Assembly: GCA_002386525.1 (NCBI GenBank)
Contig: DGIS01000023.1
Location: forward strand, 1 to 64,000
Direction: 5' to 3'
From: Sphingobacterium sp. UBA4616
GTDB taxonomy: Bacteria; Bacteroidota; Bacteroidia; Sphingobacteriales; Sphingobacteriaceae
Length of the DNA stretch: 64,000 nucleotides
Shown here in pieces: positions 1-8,792 of this stretch. Positions within the stretch are counted from its first letter, which is position 1. Each line of letters begins with the position of its first letter. The position numbers and the translations under genes were made by a program. The notes beneath the pieces were generated by a model. The model searched no databases, had not been told where the DNA came from, and saw only the letters and a list, made by a program, of their open reading frames with translations.

Positions 1-54
1 GGGACTTTTTCAGTGCCCTCCTGCAGATACCGGTCTTTTTTGTTATTAAGTACT

Positions 55-73
55 GATCCCTTGCTTAGGGATC
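55..73. terminator. Hairpin downstream of DUF808 gene
   Basis: The inverted repeat GATCCCT-tgctt-AGGGATC lies just past the stop of the DUF808 gene on the minus strand. There is no strong T tract on that side, so it may be a weak or factor-assisted terminator. The bases before it (1-54) show nothing recognisable. Confidence 0.4.
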
Positions 74-77
74 TACT

Positions 78-947
78 TTATTTTTTCTTTTTAAACAGTT
101 TCTTTCCAATTGTAAATAGAATTACAACAATAATCCCGCCTGCTAGACCGAATAATAGTTCCTTTACTATCCCCGGCAGCGTTGGAAGCGCGTGGTGTAA
201 AAAATCAATATAATGAGCAAATATTCCACCCGAAACCAAAATTAAAGCAAATGTACCAACGATGGCCAGTAGTTTGATGACAAACGGCAGTGCACGTACT
301 AAAAATCGGCCTAAACCTGCAATAGGACCCTTCTCACGTGATGTTTTAATCAACTTATATCCCGCATCATCCATCCTAACAATAAGTGCTACAATTCCAT
401 AAACTCCAACAGTGGCTAGAAAAGCCACAACAGACACCGTAATGATCTGTAGGGATAAGCTCTTTCCTAAAACTGTTCCCAAGGCGATAATGACAATTTC
501 CACAGAAAGAATGAAATCTGTTGTGATAGCCGATTTGACCTTAGCCTTTTCCGCGGCAACCGAGTCTTCAGCAACTACCGCCTCCACTTTGGCCTCATTG
601 GTGGTATCCTTTCGATGGAATAGGTATTCCATAATCTTCTCTACCCCTTCGAAAGCAAGATAGAAACCGCCCAAGATTAAAATGTACTTAATAGCGATTG
701 GAAAAAATACATTCAATAATAAGGCGATTGGAACAATAATCAGTTTATTAAGCAATGATCCCTTGGTAATCGCCCATAGAACAGGGAGCTCACGCGACGC
801 CAAAAAGCCAGTTGCTTTCTCGGCATTAACTGCTAAATCATCACCTAAGATTCCAGCAGTTTTTTTAGTCGCGATTTTGCTCGCTACTGCTACATCATCC
901 ATCAAAGCTGCAATATCATCTAATATTGCAAATATTCCTGAAGCCAT
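78..947 (-). CDS. DUF808 family inner membrane protein
   Basis: The 289-residue protein opens with the MASGIFAILDDIAALMDDVA block typical of the DUF808 (YedI-like) family. About five hydrophobic segments follow (roughly residues 65-105, 145-190, 225-250 and 265-283), and the C-terminus is lysine-rich. The segment AGILGDDLAVNAEKATGF is characteristic of the family. Length is normal (about 290-320). The family has no established biochemical function, though its architecture is that of an integral inner membrane protein. It is a monocistronic gene divergent from the DUF4256 gene. Identity is well supported by sequence recall; function is unknown. Confidence 0.9.
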   Translation of the reverse strand: MASGIFAILDDIAALMDDVAVASKIATKKTAGILGDDLAVNAEKATGFLASRELPVLWAITKGSLLNKLIIVPIALLLNVFFPIAIKYILILGGFYLAFEGVEKIMEYLFHRKDTTNEAKVEAVVAEDSVAAEKAKVKSAITTDFILSVEIVIIALGTVLGKSLSLQIITVSVVAFLATVGVYGIVALIVRMDDAGYKLIKTSREKGPIAGLGRFLVRALPFVIKLLAIVGTFALILVSGGIFAHYIDFLHHALPTLPGIVKELLFGLAGGIIVVILFTIGKKLFKKKK

Positions 948-1081
948 ATTTATATAAAAATTGAACGTAAAAATATAAATTTAATTCAATTTTGGAGTAA
1001 GATATTTAATTCAATACATGCGCGAAGCTTCACGATTATTGAATTAAATGCTTACTTTTAATTAAACAAGGATAACCATTT

Positions 1082-1639
1082 ATGAAACATTCACTTGCAC
1101 AAGAGGAGCAGTCATTACTGCTGGAGACTTTAGAAAAAAGATTTAATAAATTCCCCAATAGGCATCCACAGATCAGTTGGAATGAGGTGGCCGACAAATT
1201 ACGTGACAATCCCCAAAAACTGTGGAGCCTCTTCCAGATGGAAAAGAGTGCCGGTGAACCCGATATCGTTATTATTGATCCAAAAGCAAAGCTATATGCT
1301 TACGTAGACTGTGCGGAGGAAAGCCCCAAAGGAAGGAGAAGTCTTTGTTTTGACCAAAAGGCCCTAAATGATCGGAAAGAAAACAAGCCTATTGGAAGTG
1401 CATTGGAAGAGGCTAAAAAGATGGGGACTGAGCTCCTTTCTGAAGAACAGTATCGCCAGCTACAGATGTTCGGTGAATTTGATTTGAAAACTTCTAGCTG
1501 GATACAAACGCCAGAAGCTATCCGCAAACTTGGTGGCGCTTTATTCTGTGATCGACGCTACAACCGAGTTTTCACGTATCATAATGGAGCCATCACCTAT
1601 TACGCAGCACGCGGTTTTCGCACCATACTTTTTCTTTAA
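1082..1639 (+). CDS. DUF4256 domain protein
   Basis: This 185-residue soluble protein has the hallmark order of DUF4256: an N-terminal helix with LLETLEKRFNKFP, a central MEKSAGEPDIV segment, DCAEESPKGRRSLCFD, and a C-terminal RKLGGALFCDRRYNRVF followed by an aromatic motif (YHNGAITYYAARGFR). Length is that of the family. No enzymatic motif is assigned to the family. It is monocistronic, with the ATG at 1082 after an AT-rich leader. Function unknown. Confidence 0.88.
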   Translation: MKHSLAQEEQSLLLETLEKRFNKFPNRHPQISWNEVADKLRDNPQKLWSLFQMEKSAGEPDIVIIDPKAKLYAYVDCAEESPKGRRSLCFDQKALNDRKENKPIGSALEEAKKMGTELLSEEQYRQLQMFGEFDLKTSSWIQTPEAIRKLGGALFCDRRYNRVFTYHNGAITYYAARGFRTILFL

Positions 1640-1804
1640 ATAAAAGCACTCAATTACCAAAAATATAAGGCCTAGCGGAAAACAAATATAAACTCCGCTA
1701 TTTTTAAATACCCTATACATCCATCGCAAAAAAAAAGCATTATTTTCTCTTTCGTGACATACAGCTGTCATTCGCTAACCTAACTTTGAGGAAAACTAAG
1801 ACTC

Positions 1805-2263
1805 ATGAAAAATAAGACAATTCCTTCATTCAGTATAATTGGTCTAGCTGTTCGGACAAGCAATCAAAATGGACAGGCTGCTAAGGACATTCCCGAACTT
1901 TGGAGCCGTTTTTTTAAAGAAGACGTATTGAGCCGTATCCCCAATAAGATATCCAACGACCTCTATTGTATTTATACAGAATATGAAAGAGATCATACCT
2001 TGCCTTATACAACGTTACTGGGCTGCAAAGTAAGAAGTCTTGAAGAAGTACCGGAAGACATGGACGGTATTCATATCGCTGAAAATCAATATCAGCACTT
2101 TACGGCAGAAGGAAATCTGGAAGATGGCATTGTTTATCAAGCTTGGCAAGAGATTTGGAATTCTGATCTATCAAGAACATTTGCAGCAGACTTCGAAATC
2201 TACGGAGAAAAAGCACAGGATCCAGCAAATGCAAAAGTAGATATTTTCATCGGTATCTATTAG
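1805..2263 (+). CDS. GyrI-like / effector-binding domain protein
   Basis: The 152-residue protein has no DNA-binding domain and consists of a single GyrI-like (AraC effector-binding, SOUL-fold) domain. Supporting features are the conserved start (FSIIGLAVRTSNQNGQA), the W..FF patch near residue 35, YCIYTEYERDH in the middle, and the C-terminal ADFEIYGE..DPANAKVDIFIGIY, which is the standard ending of the integron-associated effector-binding subfamily. These proteins bind small hydrophobic or amphipathic ligands. No partner regulator is adjacent, so the ligand and role are unknown. Confidence 0.8.
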   Translation: MKNKTIPSFSIIGLAVRTSNQNGQAAKDIPELWSRFFKEDVLSRIPNKISNDLYCIYTEYERDHTLPYTTLLGCKVRSLEEVPEDMDGIHIAENQYQHFTAEGNLEDGIVYQAWQEIWNSDLSRTFAADFEIYGEKAQDPANAKVDIFIGIY

Positions 2264-2325
2264 GGTGTATCGTAACAAAACATATGTCATTCAGTATTGC
2301 CGTTTATTTTAAATTAAATATCCCT

Positions 2326-2333
2326 TACCTTTG
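2326..2333 (+). promoter_or_regulatory. Bacteroidota -7 promoter box for the ClC gene
   Basis: TACCTTTG fits the Bacteroidota primary sigma (SigABfr) -7 consensus TAnnTTTG and lies 22 bases upstream of the ATG at 2356. No convincing -33 TTG at the ideal spacing was found, so this is a partial match. Confidence 0.5.
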
Positions 2334-2355
2334 TGCCGATTAAAAAAAGAACATC

Positions 2356-3651
2356 ATGCAAATCAATACGGCATATAGAAAAAAAGTTGTTCGATATAGC
2401 TATTTAAAATTAATTGGAACTTCAGCTGTCGTCAGCATTCTTTGTTGCCTATTGGCGTTCAGCCTCAAGCACAGCACGGGCTATGTACAGGAAGAGTTGT
2501 TTGAAAGCGTATCCTCTTGGGATCCTAGACTGCTTATTATTTTACCTAGTATAGGTATAACAGCTATTTACTTCTTACGAAAGCATGCTTTTAAAAACAG
2601 AAAAAACAAAGGGATAAAAGAAATCTATACAACCTTAGAAACAAGAAAAGACTATTTGCCTTTTTTTAAAATTCCATCTCACTACATCAACGGTTTTCTA
2701 ACCGTCATTTTCGGGGGATCAACGGGCGTTGAGGTTTCTACCGTTGTTGCTACAGCGACAGTAGGGAACCAGGCATATAAACGATTACATGCCGCTTGGG
2801 CCTATAAAACCGAACTGATTTGCGCCGGTGTAATCGCCGGAGTGACGCTCTTGTTTGGAAGCGCCCTAGGTGGCTTTCTATTTGCTTTTGAAGTCATTGC
2901 ACGGAAATATAATAAAACTTTGCTCATTAGCGGAATCACTTCCATGGCGGTGGCATATGTATTTGTTTATTACGTTGACGCCAGTCCATTATTTATAGTT
3001 GAGGCAAAGGCATGGCGGTGGCAGACAGTCCCGTTTGTCATCCTTTTAGGATTGATTGGCGGGATTTTAGCTTTATATTTTACGAAGATTGTTATTTATG
3101 CAAAATCCTATTTTGCAGGTATAAAAAGTAATTTTATACGAGTCAATTTAGGGGCCATCACTGTAGGAATATTTATCTTTTTCCTACCAGCACTTTATGG
3201 CGATAGTTATCACGGACTTGGTGAGATTCTAAAAGGCAGTCTTCATGACTCCGTAAATTTGAGCTACTTTCTTCCATTGATTCTGCTCGTTCTTCTAAAA
3301 CCACTAGTGGCATCTTTGACCCTCGGCGCGGGTGGCGATGGTGGTGTTTTTGCGCCAAGCATTGTAACAGGAGCTTTATTAGGCGTTTTATTTGCGCAGC
3401 TTTGCAATCGTTACCTCGGAACACAGCTAATCGTCATTAATTTTGCTCTTTTTGGTGCCGCGGCAATGCTTTCTGCAGCCATACACGCACCTTTTACGGC
3501 TATTTTTATTATTGCAAGCCTCGTTCCTTCAGGATATCTATTATTAGCGCCCCTACTTATCAGTAGTTCTATAGCAAAGGTATTAGCAAAAAAACTATAT
3601 CCATATAACGTATACACCTACAAAGAGGTTGCGACGGCCAAACCGATTTAA
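2356..3651 (+). CDS. ClC-family chloride channel/antiporter
   Basis: A 431-residue integral membrane protein with about ten hydrophobic segments and no CBS domains. Recognisable ClC signatures are GGSTGVEVS near residue 120, carrying the gating glutamate position of the classical GREGP motif, and GAGGDGGVFAPSIVTGALLG near residue 328, matching the GxFxP motif. The region equivalent to the first filter motif GSGIP reads NKGIK (about residues 85-89), so the central anion-coordinating serine is not conserved. A C-terminal Tyr-rich stretch (PYNVYTY) may hold the fourth filter position. It probably moves chloride or another small anion across the inner membrane, but ion preference cannot be read from sequence. 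A strong bidirectional hairpin follows the gene. Confidence 0.88.
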   Translation: MQINTAYRKKVVRYSYLKLIGTSAVVSILCCLLAFSLKHSTGYVQEELFESVSSWDPRLLIILPSIGITAIYFLRKHAFKNRKNKGIKEIYTTLETRKDYLPFFKIPSHYINGFLTVIFGGSTGVEVSTVVATATVGNQAYKRLHAAWAYKTELICAGVIAGVTLLFGSALGGFLFAFEVIARKYNKTLLISGITSMAVAYVFVYYVDASPLFIVEAKAWRWQTVPFVILLGLIGGILALYFTKIVIYAKSYFAGIKSNFIRVNLGAITVGIFIFFLPALYGDSYHGLGEILKGSLHDSVNLSYFLPLILLVLLKPLVASLTLGAGGDGGVFAPSIVTGALLGVLFAQLCNRYLGTQLIVINFALFGAAAMLSAAIHAPFTAIFIIASLVPSGYLLLAPLLISSSIAKVLAKKLYPYNVYTYKEVATAKPI

Positions 3652-3688
3652 TCGCTCGTATTGATTGACATAATTGAACAAACTAGTA

Positions 3689-3730
3689 GTCAAAAAGCGC
3701 CACAAACGTATTGTCAAGGTGCTTTTTGAC
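3689..3730. terminator. Bidirectional terminator between ClC gene and rtcB
   Basis: The arms GTCAAAAAGCGCC and GGTGCTTTTTGAC form a 13-bp stem with one G-T wobble. It sits between the convergent ClC and rtcB genes, with A/T tracts within the stem ends on both strands. Confidence 0.75.
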
Positions 3731-3732
3731 CA

Positions 3733-5154
3733 TTAGTCTTCTCGGCTTCCATCGTCTGCCATGCGTACAATCTTTGGAGAAAACTTTGCTACGACGTCAA
3801 CGAGATCCTTTTGCGAAGCCATCACGGCATGAATGTCTTTATAGGCCATTGGCGCTTCATCCATGCCTGCCCCAAGCAGCATAATACCTTTATCAGTAAG
3901 CATCTTTTTAAGGTTATGAGGAGATAATGTTTTGATTGCTTGTGTACGGCTCATCAATCGTCCTGCTCCATGAGAGGCCGACTGAATAGCCTTCACCTCC
4001 CCTTTTCCACGCACCAAAAAACCCGGTGTGGCCATTGATCCAGGGATAATGCCCATCACTCCTTTCGCCGCGGGTGTCGCACCTTTTCGATGGACTATAA
4101 CCTCTTGGTCGTTCCAGGTTTCCTTCCATGCAAAATTGTGATGATTTTCCACCTGCGCTAACAACTCTGCCCCTAAAGCCAACTTAATTTTTTTATGAAT
4201 GACCTCATGGCAAGCTGACGCATAATCACCGGCGAGATTCATGGCCAGCCAATACTCTTGCCCTTCATGGGTGTCCAGATCTAAATAAGCCAAATTTTCA
4301 GCTTGGTAAGGCAACTTACACAAAGATTTGGCTAATTTTGTGTAATGTCCAGCAATGGTAGCGCCCATTCCCCTTGAACCTGAATGTGTTAATAAGCCCA
4401 AATAAGTCCCACGTTCAATATTTAAAACCTCATCTTTATCCTCAAATTCGACGACACCAAATTCCACAAAGTGATTTCCGCCACCTGAAGATCCCAATTG
4501 TGTCCATGCTTTATCCTTCAAGGACGAAAGCAAGCTATTCTCCGTAAACAATTTATTATCTAACACCCCATGATCTATACGTTCGTGTCTCAGATATCCA
4601 TTACCAGCTCCAAACTTGCTGTTACGTAGAATAACATCTTTGAGCATCATTACATTTTCTTCCAAAAATGAGGCTGGTAAATCGAAGATGGACAAAGCCA
4701 TACGACATCCAATATCTACACCAACCCCATAAGGGATTACCGCATTACTGGTCGCCAATACGCCTCCGATTGGTAATCCGTAGCCTTGATGCGCGTCCGG
4801 CATTAATGCACCGGCAACTGCAACAGGCAATTTCATGGCAACATTCATTTGTGCTTTCGCCCCGTTTTCTATTTCAGAAGCGCCATAGATCGCATAATCT
4901 ACCGGTGTTTCATTCAACACTATTAATGACTTATCAACCGCGTCTTGCCCGAGTATAGCACTGGACAAAATACCAAACACAGCGTCTTCTGAATAGCTCT
5001 TCGGGTCTTCCAAGACAGATCTAAACTTTTCCAACATTTCTTCGCGTGTATAACCGTGTCTTTTACTGTTGATTTTCAACGCAACACCCAACGTATGATT
5101 TTCTTTAAATCCTAATGCAATTAAATCATTGCCATTTATTCTTTTATTTTCCAT
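3733..5154 (-). CDS. rtcB: RtcB-family RNA ligase
   Basis: The 473-residue protein carries the full RtcB motif set: GVGVDIGCRMALSIF (metal-binding Cys), GGGNHFVEF (His), LTHSGSRGMG (His), VENHHNFAWKE (His), and SASHGAGRLMSR, whose His is the guanylylated residue in the family. RtcB joins 2',3'-cyclic phosphate or 3'-phosphate RNA ends to 5'-OH ends using GTP and Mn2+, acting in RNA repair. Length fits the longer bacterial forms. No archease or prfH gene is adjacent. The ATG at 5154 is preceded by a 12-bp hairpin in the leader. The catalytic set is intact, so activity is likely; the in vivo substrate is not known. Confidence 0.93.
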   Translation of the reverse strand: MENKRINGNDLIALGFKENHTLGVALKINSKRHGYTREEMLEKFRSVLEDPKSYSEDAVFGILSSAILGQDAVDKSLIVLNETPVDYAIYGASEIENGAKAQMNVAMKLPVAVAGALMPDAHQGYGLPIGGVLATSNAVIPYGVGVDIGCRMALSIFDLPASFLEENVMMLKDVILRNSKFGAGNGYLRHERIDHGVLDNKLFTENSLLSSLKDKAWTQLGSSGGGNHFVEFGVVEFEDKDEVLNIERGTYLGLLTHSGSRGMGATIAGHYTKLAKSLCKLPYQAENLAYLDLDTHEGQEYWLAMNLAGDYASACHEVIHKKIKLALGAELLAQVENHHNFAWKETWNDQEVIVHRKGATPAAKGVMGIIPGSMATPGFLVRGKGEVKAIQSASHGAGRLMSRTQAIKTLSPHNLKKMLTDKGIMLLGAGMDEAPMAYKDIHAVMASQKDLVDVVAKFSPKIVRMADDGSRED

Positions 5155-5196
5155 TTTCTGACTTTCTAATATAATAAACTTTACAACTCCTCTAAA

Positions 5197-5230
5197 GCAG
5201 GCAACAACACCTCTTTACGTTGTTGCCTGC
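5197..5230. promoter_or_regulatory. Perfect 12-bp stem-loop in the rtcB leader
   Basis: GCAGGCAACAAC and GTTGTTGCCTGC are perfect inverted arms around a 10-base loop, 43-76 bases upstream of the rtcB ATG. There is no U tract on either strand, so it is less like a terminator than a structured 5' leader or operator. Confidence 0.5.
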
Positions 5231-5852
5231 ACCTCTTCACATGTAGTATCTTTTATTTCACACATATTGTTTAAGTTGATCGACAATCTGTCCGTTTCCA
5301 ACAAGCGAAATCGTATTGATCTTTTCAACGATCTTCTTAATATATTCCATTTCCTTTAATTTGAACTCCATACTGTTTTCTTCCATCAGCCTAACGGTAT
5401 TTAGTAAAATGATGTTCACAAATAGCAATGCGCTATGCTGTATCGTTATGCTATTCCATCCGAAGATGGAAGTGGGATTCGAATTCTACTGCTATCCTTT
5501 CCATCAAAGAATGTTTGTCATTGCTGACGTTACAAATATCGCTGGGGCACCACGCGGCCAATTTGCGTAGTAATAAAAAGGAATTAAAAAGTCCTTTAAA
5601 TCAAAATAAAAAACTGATATACAGCTATAAAGAATAAAAAAAAATGTTAGAAAGCAGACAGCACCTATCAATTACGCAGATGTATTGCGCATATAACATA
5701 AATAATAATCCAATAGTGAATGAGGAAAATTGTAGAAACCATATCGAATAGCATATTTTTTTAGCCAATACGATTTTCGATGTCGCTGTAATCAATGAAG
5801 GTAATATGCTTTTAATAGCTTAATTTTATACCAACTAAGATGATATCAACAA
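5231..5852. other. Long intergenic region, no supported gene
   Basis: This stretch of about 620 bases holds several short overlapping open frames on both strands, but none has a recognisable product. Between about 5270 and 5570 two frames stay open for 70-85 codons, including a minus-strand frame ending in a lysine/glutamate-rich helix (MEENSMEFKLKEMEYIKK). That could be residue of a decayed gene. The rest (5570-5852) is AT-rich and closed in all frames. I see no RNA gene in it. Confidence 0.4.
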
Positions 5853-6440
5853 ATGAAGAGTTCATATGCAGCAATTGTTCTATCTTGTATTTTAGCAAGT
5901 TGTACAAATGAAGTTCAAGAGGATAAAAGCAATTCTATAACAGCTGCCATGCAGCAAACTACACCTCAAAATAAGGAGATGGCAGAAAAACGGGACTCAA
6001 CTTTAAACGATAGCCATCCAGCAGAATCTTGGCTGGAAGGCATTTTTCAGTGCGAAAGCTCCTCAACTGGAAAATATTGCTACTACCTAGACAAAGAAGA
6101 TGCATTATGTACCCCGCGATTTCGTGCATTTTTACAAGAGGCCAATGAAATTTACGGGCCATCAAACCTTTCCGATGAGGAACTACCCATGGCCGAGGCA
6201 GCTTACAAAGCCAAATGGAGAAAAATCTATCCACTGTATACCCAGGAGACATGGCTATTTGGACGCGGGAATGATGATGCGTTGGATATTCAGGATGTTA
6301 AAATTGAAAAAGTATCAGACAGTAAATTTATCGTATTTGTCGATTACGGCCATGATGTAAGGACCAAAAATGAGGTTCAACTGGTACACAACGGAGGATC
6401 CTATAAAATAGATTACTGCAAAACCACTTTCCTACATTAA
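5853..6440 (+). CDS. Hypothetical lipoprotein
   Basis: The 195-residue protein starts with a lipoprotein signal peptide (MKSSYAAIVLSCILASC) whose lipobox LASC places the lipidated Cys at residue 17. A hydrophilic linker leads to a compact domain from about residue 60 with an aromatic-rich segment (ESWLEGIFQC, GKYCYYLDKEDALCTPRF) and a C-terminal beta-type region ending in SYKIDYCKTTFLH. Several cysteines outside the lipobox (about residues 66, 74, 84, 190) could form a disulfide. It resembles DUF3828-type envelope lipoproteins in general shape only. I do not recognise the family with certainty. Monocistronic, followed by a shared hairpin. Confidence 0.75.
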   Translation: MKSSYAAIVLSCILASCTNEVQEDKSNSITAAMQQTTPQNKEMAEKRDSTLNDSHPAESWLEGIFQCESSSTGKYCYYLDKEDALCTPRFRAFLQEANEIYGPSNLSDEELPMAEAAYKAKWRKIYPLYTQETWLFGRGNDDALDIQDVKIEKVSDSKFIVFVDYGHDVRTKNEVQLVHNGGSYKIDYCKTTFLH

Positions 6441-6463
6441 ACGAATACATCAAAATAAAAAAC

Positions 6464-6489
6464 GCCAATTTTATAAACCATAAATTGGC
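6464..6489. terminator. Bidirectional terminator
   Basis: GCCAATTT and AAATTGGC arms with a 10-base loop, flanked by A-rich and T-rich bases, lie between the convergent lipoprotein gene and amidohydrolase gene. Confidence 0.65.
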
Positions 6490-6493
6490 ATTT

Positions 6494-7735
6494 CTATGCT
6501 ATGATTGATGAGCTATTTCCCTGATAAACAAATCCATTTACGGTCGAGATGCGGGAGACCGCCTCTGCAGAACAACTTGCATCAACAAAAATAAGGCTAG
6601 CATCATCTCCCACTTTTGGCCACACGATTTTCCCATGGTCATCAAGTGGAATGCTACCATTAGTCGCGTAACGGAGGCTGCGGGATAGCTCAAATTCGGT
6701 TTCATAACCGTATAATTGTGCAACCAAATTGGCCTTTTGAAGCATATTACCGCTACCAAAAGTACTCCAGTGATCTTGAACGTTGTCATTCCCTATAAAA
6801 ACTTCCACTCCTGCCTTTTCCAGTTCCGGAAGTGGCATTAACATGTTGCGGAAAGGCACCGAACTACAAATACCAACTTTCGCTGCCGCGAGGCGTTCGG
6901 CCGTATATTCTAATTCCCTTTTTGCCATGTAGCCCAAAGCGAAAGCATGTCTGATAAAGGTACGACCTTGCAACGCTGGATTTTCGAAAGTTTTATCAAT
7001 TAAATAATGAATCGTTTTAACGCCAGATTGTCCGCCTTCATGCAAGTGGATATCGATACCTTTGTTATTGTCCAATGCAAGTTGAATGGTCAAGTCCACC
7101 GGCTTCTCAATACTACCGTCAATGCTAAAGGGGTCTAGGCCACCGATAAAGTCCACCTGCTCCCATTTGGCCACCTCCTCCATCAGCTCTGCAGATTTTG
7201 TATAAAATAGCCCATGCTGCGGGAATGCGACCAATTCGGCAGAAAATGAATCCTTTAAATATTCAAGAGCCTGTAACAAGTGCTCCAATGACGCTGTGCC
7301 AGACGTCGGATCAATATTAAAATGCGTGCGCGCAAAATTGGTTCCGTAGCCCTGCAAGAGTGAAATTAGCTTTTCGGCCCGTTCAGCCGAGGTTTTCAAT
7401 AGCTCCGGGATGATCATCTGCTCTTTGGCAATCATATCTTTCACGGTCCTATTTTTTGGAAATACTGCCTTCCAAGGAAGGCCAAATAAGGTTTTGTCCA
7501 AATGAATGTGCATATCACGAAATGGTGGTAATGCCAATTTACCTTTGATGTCAAAGCCTTTTACATCCGTTGTAGATTGCGCAGACTCAACACTTTTTAT
7601 TTTTTTTCCCTCAATTTGTATATCAAATAATGCTGTTTTTGTAGCAACAACTTCCGCGTTTTCATAAATAAAGCCTGTTTCTAACAATACATTCTTTAAC
7701 AAATATGTATCTTGATTTTGCGTAATTCCATTCAT
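6494..7735 (-). CDS. Amidohydrolase family protein (cytosine deaminase-like)
   Basis: The 413-residue protein belongs to the amidohydrolase superfamily, cytosine deaminase branch. It shows the metal-binding HIHLDK motif near residue 96, a second His region (ARTHFNIDPTS), IDIHLHEGG near residue 235 (metal His and catalytic Glu of the deaminase subgroup), RHAFALGY near 270, and GNDNVQDHWSTFG near 320 (metal Asp; the classical members read SDNxxDPWxPxG). A C-terminal composite beta domain closes the protein. The family hydrolyses amino groups on pyrimidines, isoguanine or related heterocycles; the substrate cannot be assigned. No codBA-type transporter or purine gene is adjacent. Confidence 0.82.
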   Translation of the reverse strand: MNGITQNQDTYLLKNVLLETGFIYENAEVVATKTALFDIQIEGKKIKSVESAQSTTDVKGFDIKGKLALPPFRDMHIHLDKTLFGLPWKAVFPKNRTVKDMIAKEQMIIPELLKTSAERAEKLISLLQGYGTNFARTHFNIDPTSGTASLEHLLQALEYLKDSFSAELVAFPQHGLFYTKSAELMEEVAKWEQVDFIGGLDPFSIDGSIEKPVDLTIQLALDNNKGIDIHLHEGGQSGVKTIHYLIDKTFENPALQGRTFIRHAFALGYMAKRELEYTAERLAAAKVGICSSVPFRNMLMPLPELEKAGVEVFIGNDNVQDHWSTFGSGNMLQKANLVAQLYGYETEFELSRSLRYATNGSIPLDDHGKIVWPKVGDDASLIFVDASCSAEAVSRISTVNGFVYQGNSSSIIA

Positions 7736-8159
7736 GCCGATATCATTTTTAACAAAACTAAGTGATTTGAGGTAATTTTCTTTGTAAGAATTATCATGGC
7801 TTTTGTAGATATCATACGGTATTGATAGCTGATAAGAATGCTAAAAAGTTATTACCAATTCTGGAGCAACTTCCAACTGTATGTACAGTGAGTACACCAT
7901 GAGTCCACGTTAAGTCCACCTTTATACATGTACTTTCACAATGCGTCCACCTTGGGAACATCTTACTTACAGTTAGAAGTGGGTTACCAGGAAAGCATCA
8001 TTTGGTCGAACGAAAGCCTCAACGATGCGGCTCATTATATAAAAGAAATTATTACCATTATAGCTGTAGTATACTATAAAAAACGTTACTTTAACGCAAC
8101 TTATGGGGTATCGTGCACTCTTAACGTCGAACTCACCATTTGTAATTTAAAATCGAGCA
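7736..8159. other. Intergenic region
   Basis: About 420 bases between the divergent amidohydrolase gene and the oxygenase operon. Between 7895 and 7945 the hexamer GTCCAC occurs three times within about 45 bases. It could be a protein-binding cluster or chance. An 83-codon open frame (7928-8179) overlaps the next gene but has no family resemblance and is not called. Confidence 0.35.
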
Positions 8160-8792
8160 ATGCAAATCGAAATCGCTAATACATTTTACGAAATAATTCC
8201 TTGGAATAAAGATTATATTCAAGTTTTAGGCAGCCTATCTCCTTATCGTGTATATGCTCCGGCTCATTGGGATATGGCTTCCGTTAAAGAATATCTTAAG
8301 TTGAATCCGCCAACAATCGAAGCCGATCTTCAATCGTATGCATATCTGGACAATCCTTATATCCTATTTGGAAAACCTTATTTGGTTAAAATTTATTCTA
8401 ACTCAACCTCAACAAAAGTTAATCTAACAGCAACCAGCATAGCTGTTTATCAAAACGAGAGCACAAATACATTGAAATTACTCTCCAAGTGGAGCAAAGA
8501 ACTACTTTATAATGAAGTTATAAAGCAGATGTCCTACTGGGAAGAACAGCTGGACATCTACAATATCTCCAGCGTTGCAATCAAAAAGTTACCAAAAAGC
8601 GAATTTACGATTGTTGACAGTGGAATTTATTTTTCAAATCGACTCATCGATTTAGAAAAAGAACATATAAATCGAATTGTACTCAAGGCATTCTGTAAAT
8701 TTGCTCAGAAATCCCGTATGGAAACAGAGGCTATTTTCGACATATTTATTCCAAATTGGAAAGAGCTTTGTAAAGATTCGATAATACAATGA
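8160..8792 (+). CDS. Hypothetical protein, first gene of oxygenase operon
   Basis: I do not recognise this 210-residue protein. It has no signal peptide or membrane segment. It is tyrosine- and serine-rich in the first half (SLSPYRVYAPAHWDMASVKEYL), with a helical basic/aromatic middle (LSKWSKELLYNEVIKQMSYWEEQL) and an acidic hydrophobic C-terminal helix region ending in IFDIFIPNWKELCKDS. Its ATGA stop overlaps the start of the next gene by four bases, so the two are probably translationally coupled and co-expressed with the MpaB-type oxygenase. The start at 8160 is the first ATG in frame without upstream support. Confidence 0.75.
   Translation: MQIEIANTFYEIIPWNKDYIQVLGSLSPYRVYAPAHWDMASVKEYLKLNPPTIEADLQSYAYLDNPYILFGKPYLVKIYSNSTSTKVNLTATSIAVYQNESTNTLKLLSKWSKELLYNEVIKQMSYWEEQLDIYNISSVAIKKLPKSEFTIVDSGIYFSNRLIDLEKEHINRIVLKAFCKFAQKSRMETEAIFDIFIPNWKELCKDSIIQ

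Noticed and set aside
5316..5570. 84-codon plus-strand frame, and a similar minus-strand frame, upstream of rtcB
   Set aside because: Hydrophobic, low-complexity N-terminus and no family match; kept only as a possible decayed gene in the gap entry.
7928..8179. 83-codon plus-strand frame overlapping the start of the oxygenase operon
   Set aside because: Overlaps the first operon gene and has no recognisable motif or coding-like pattern.
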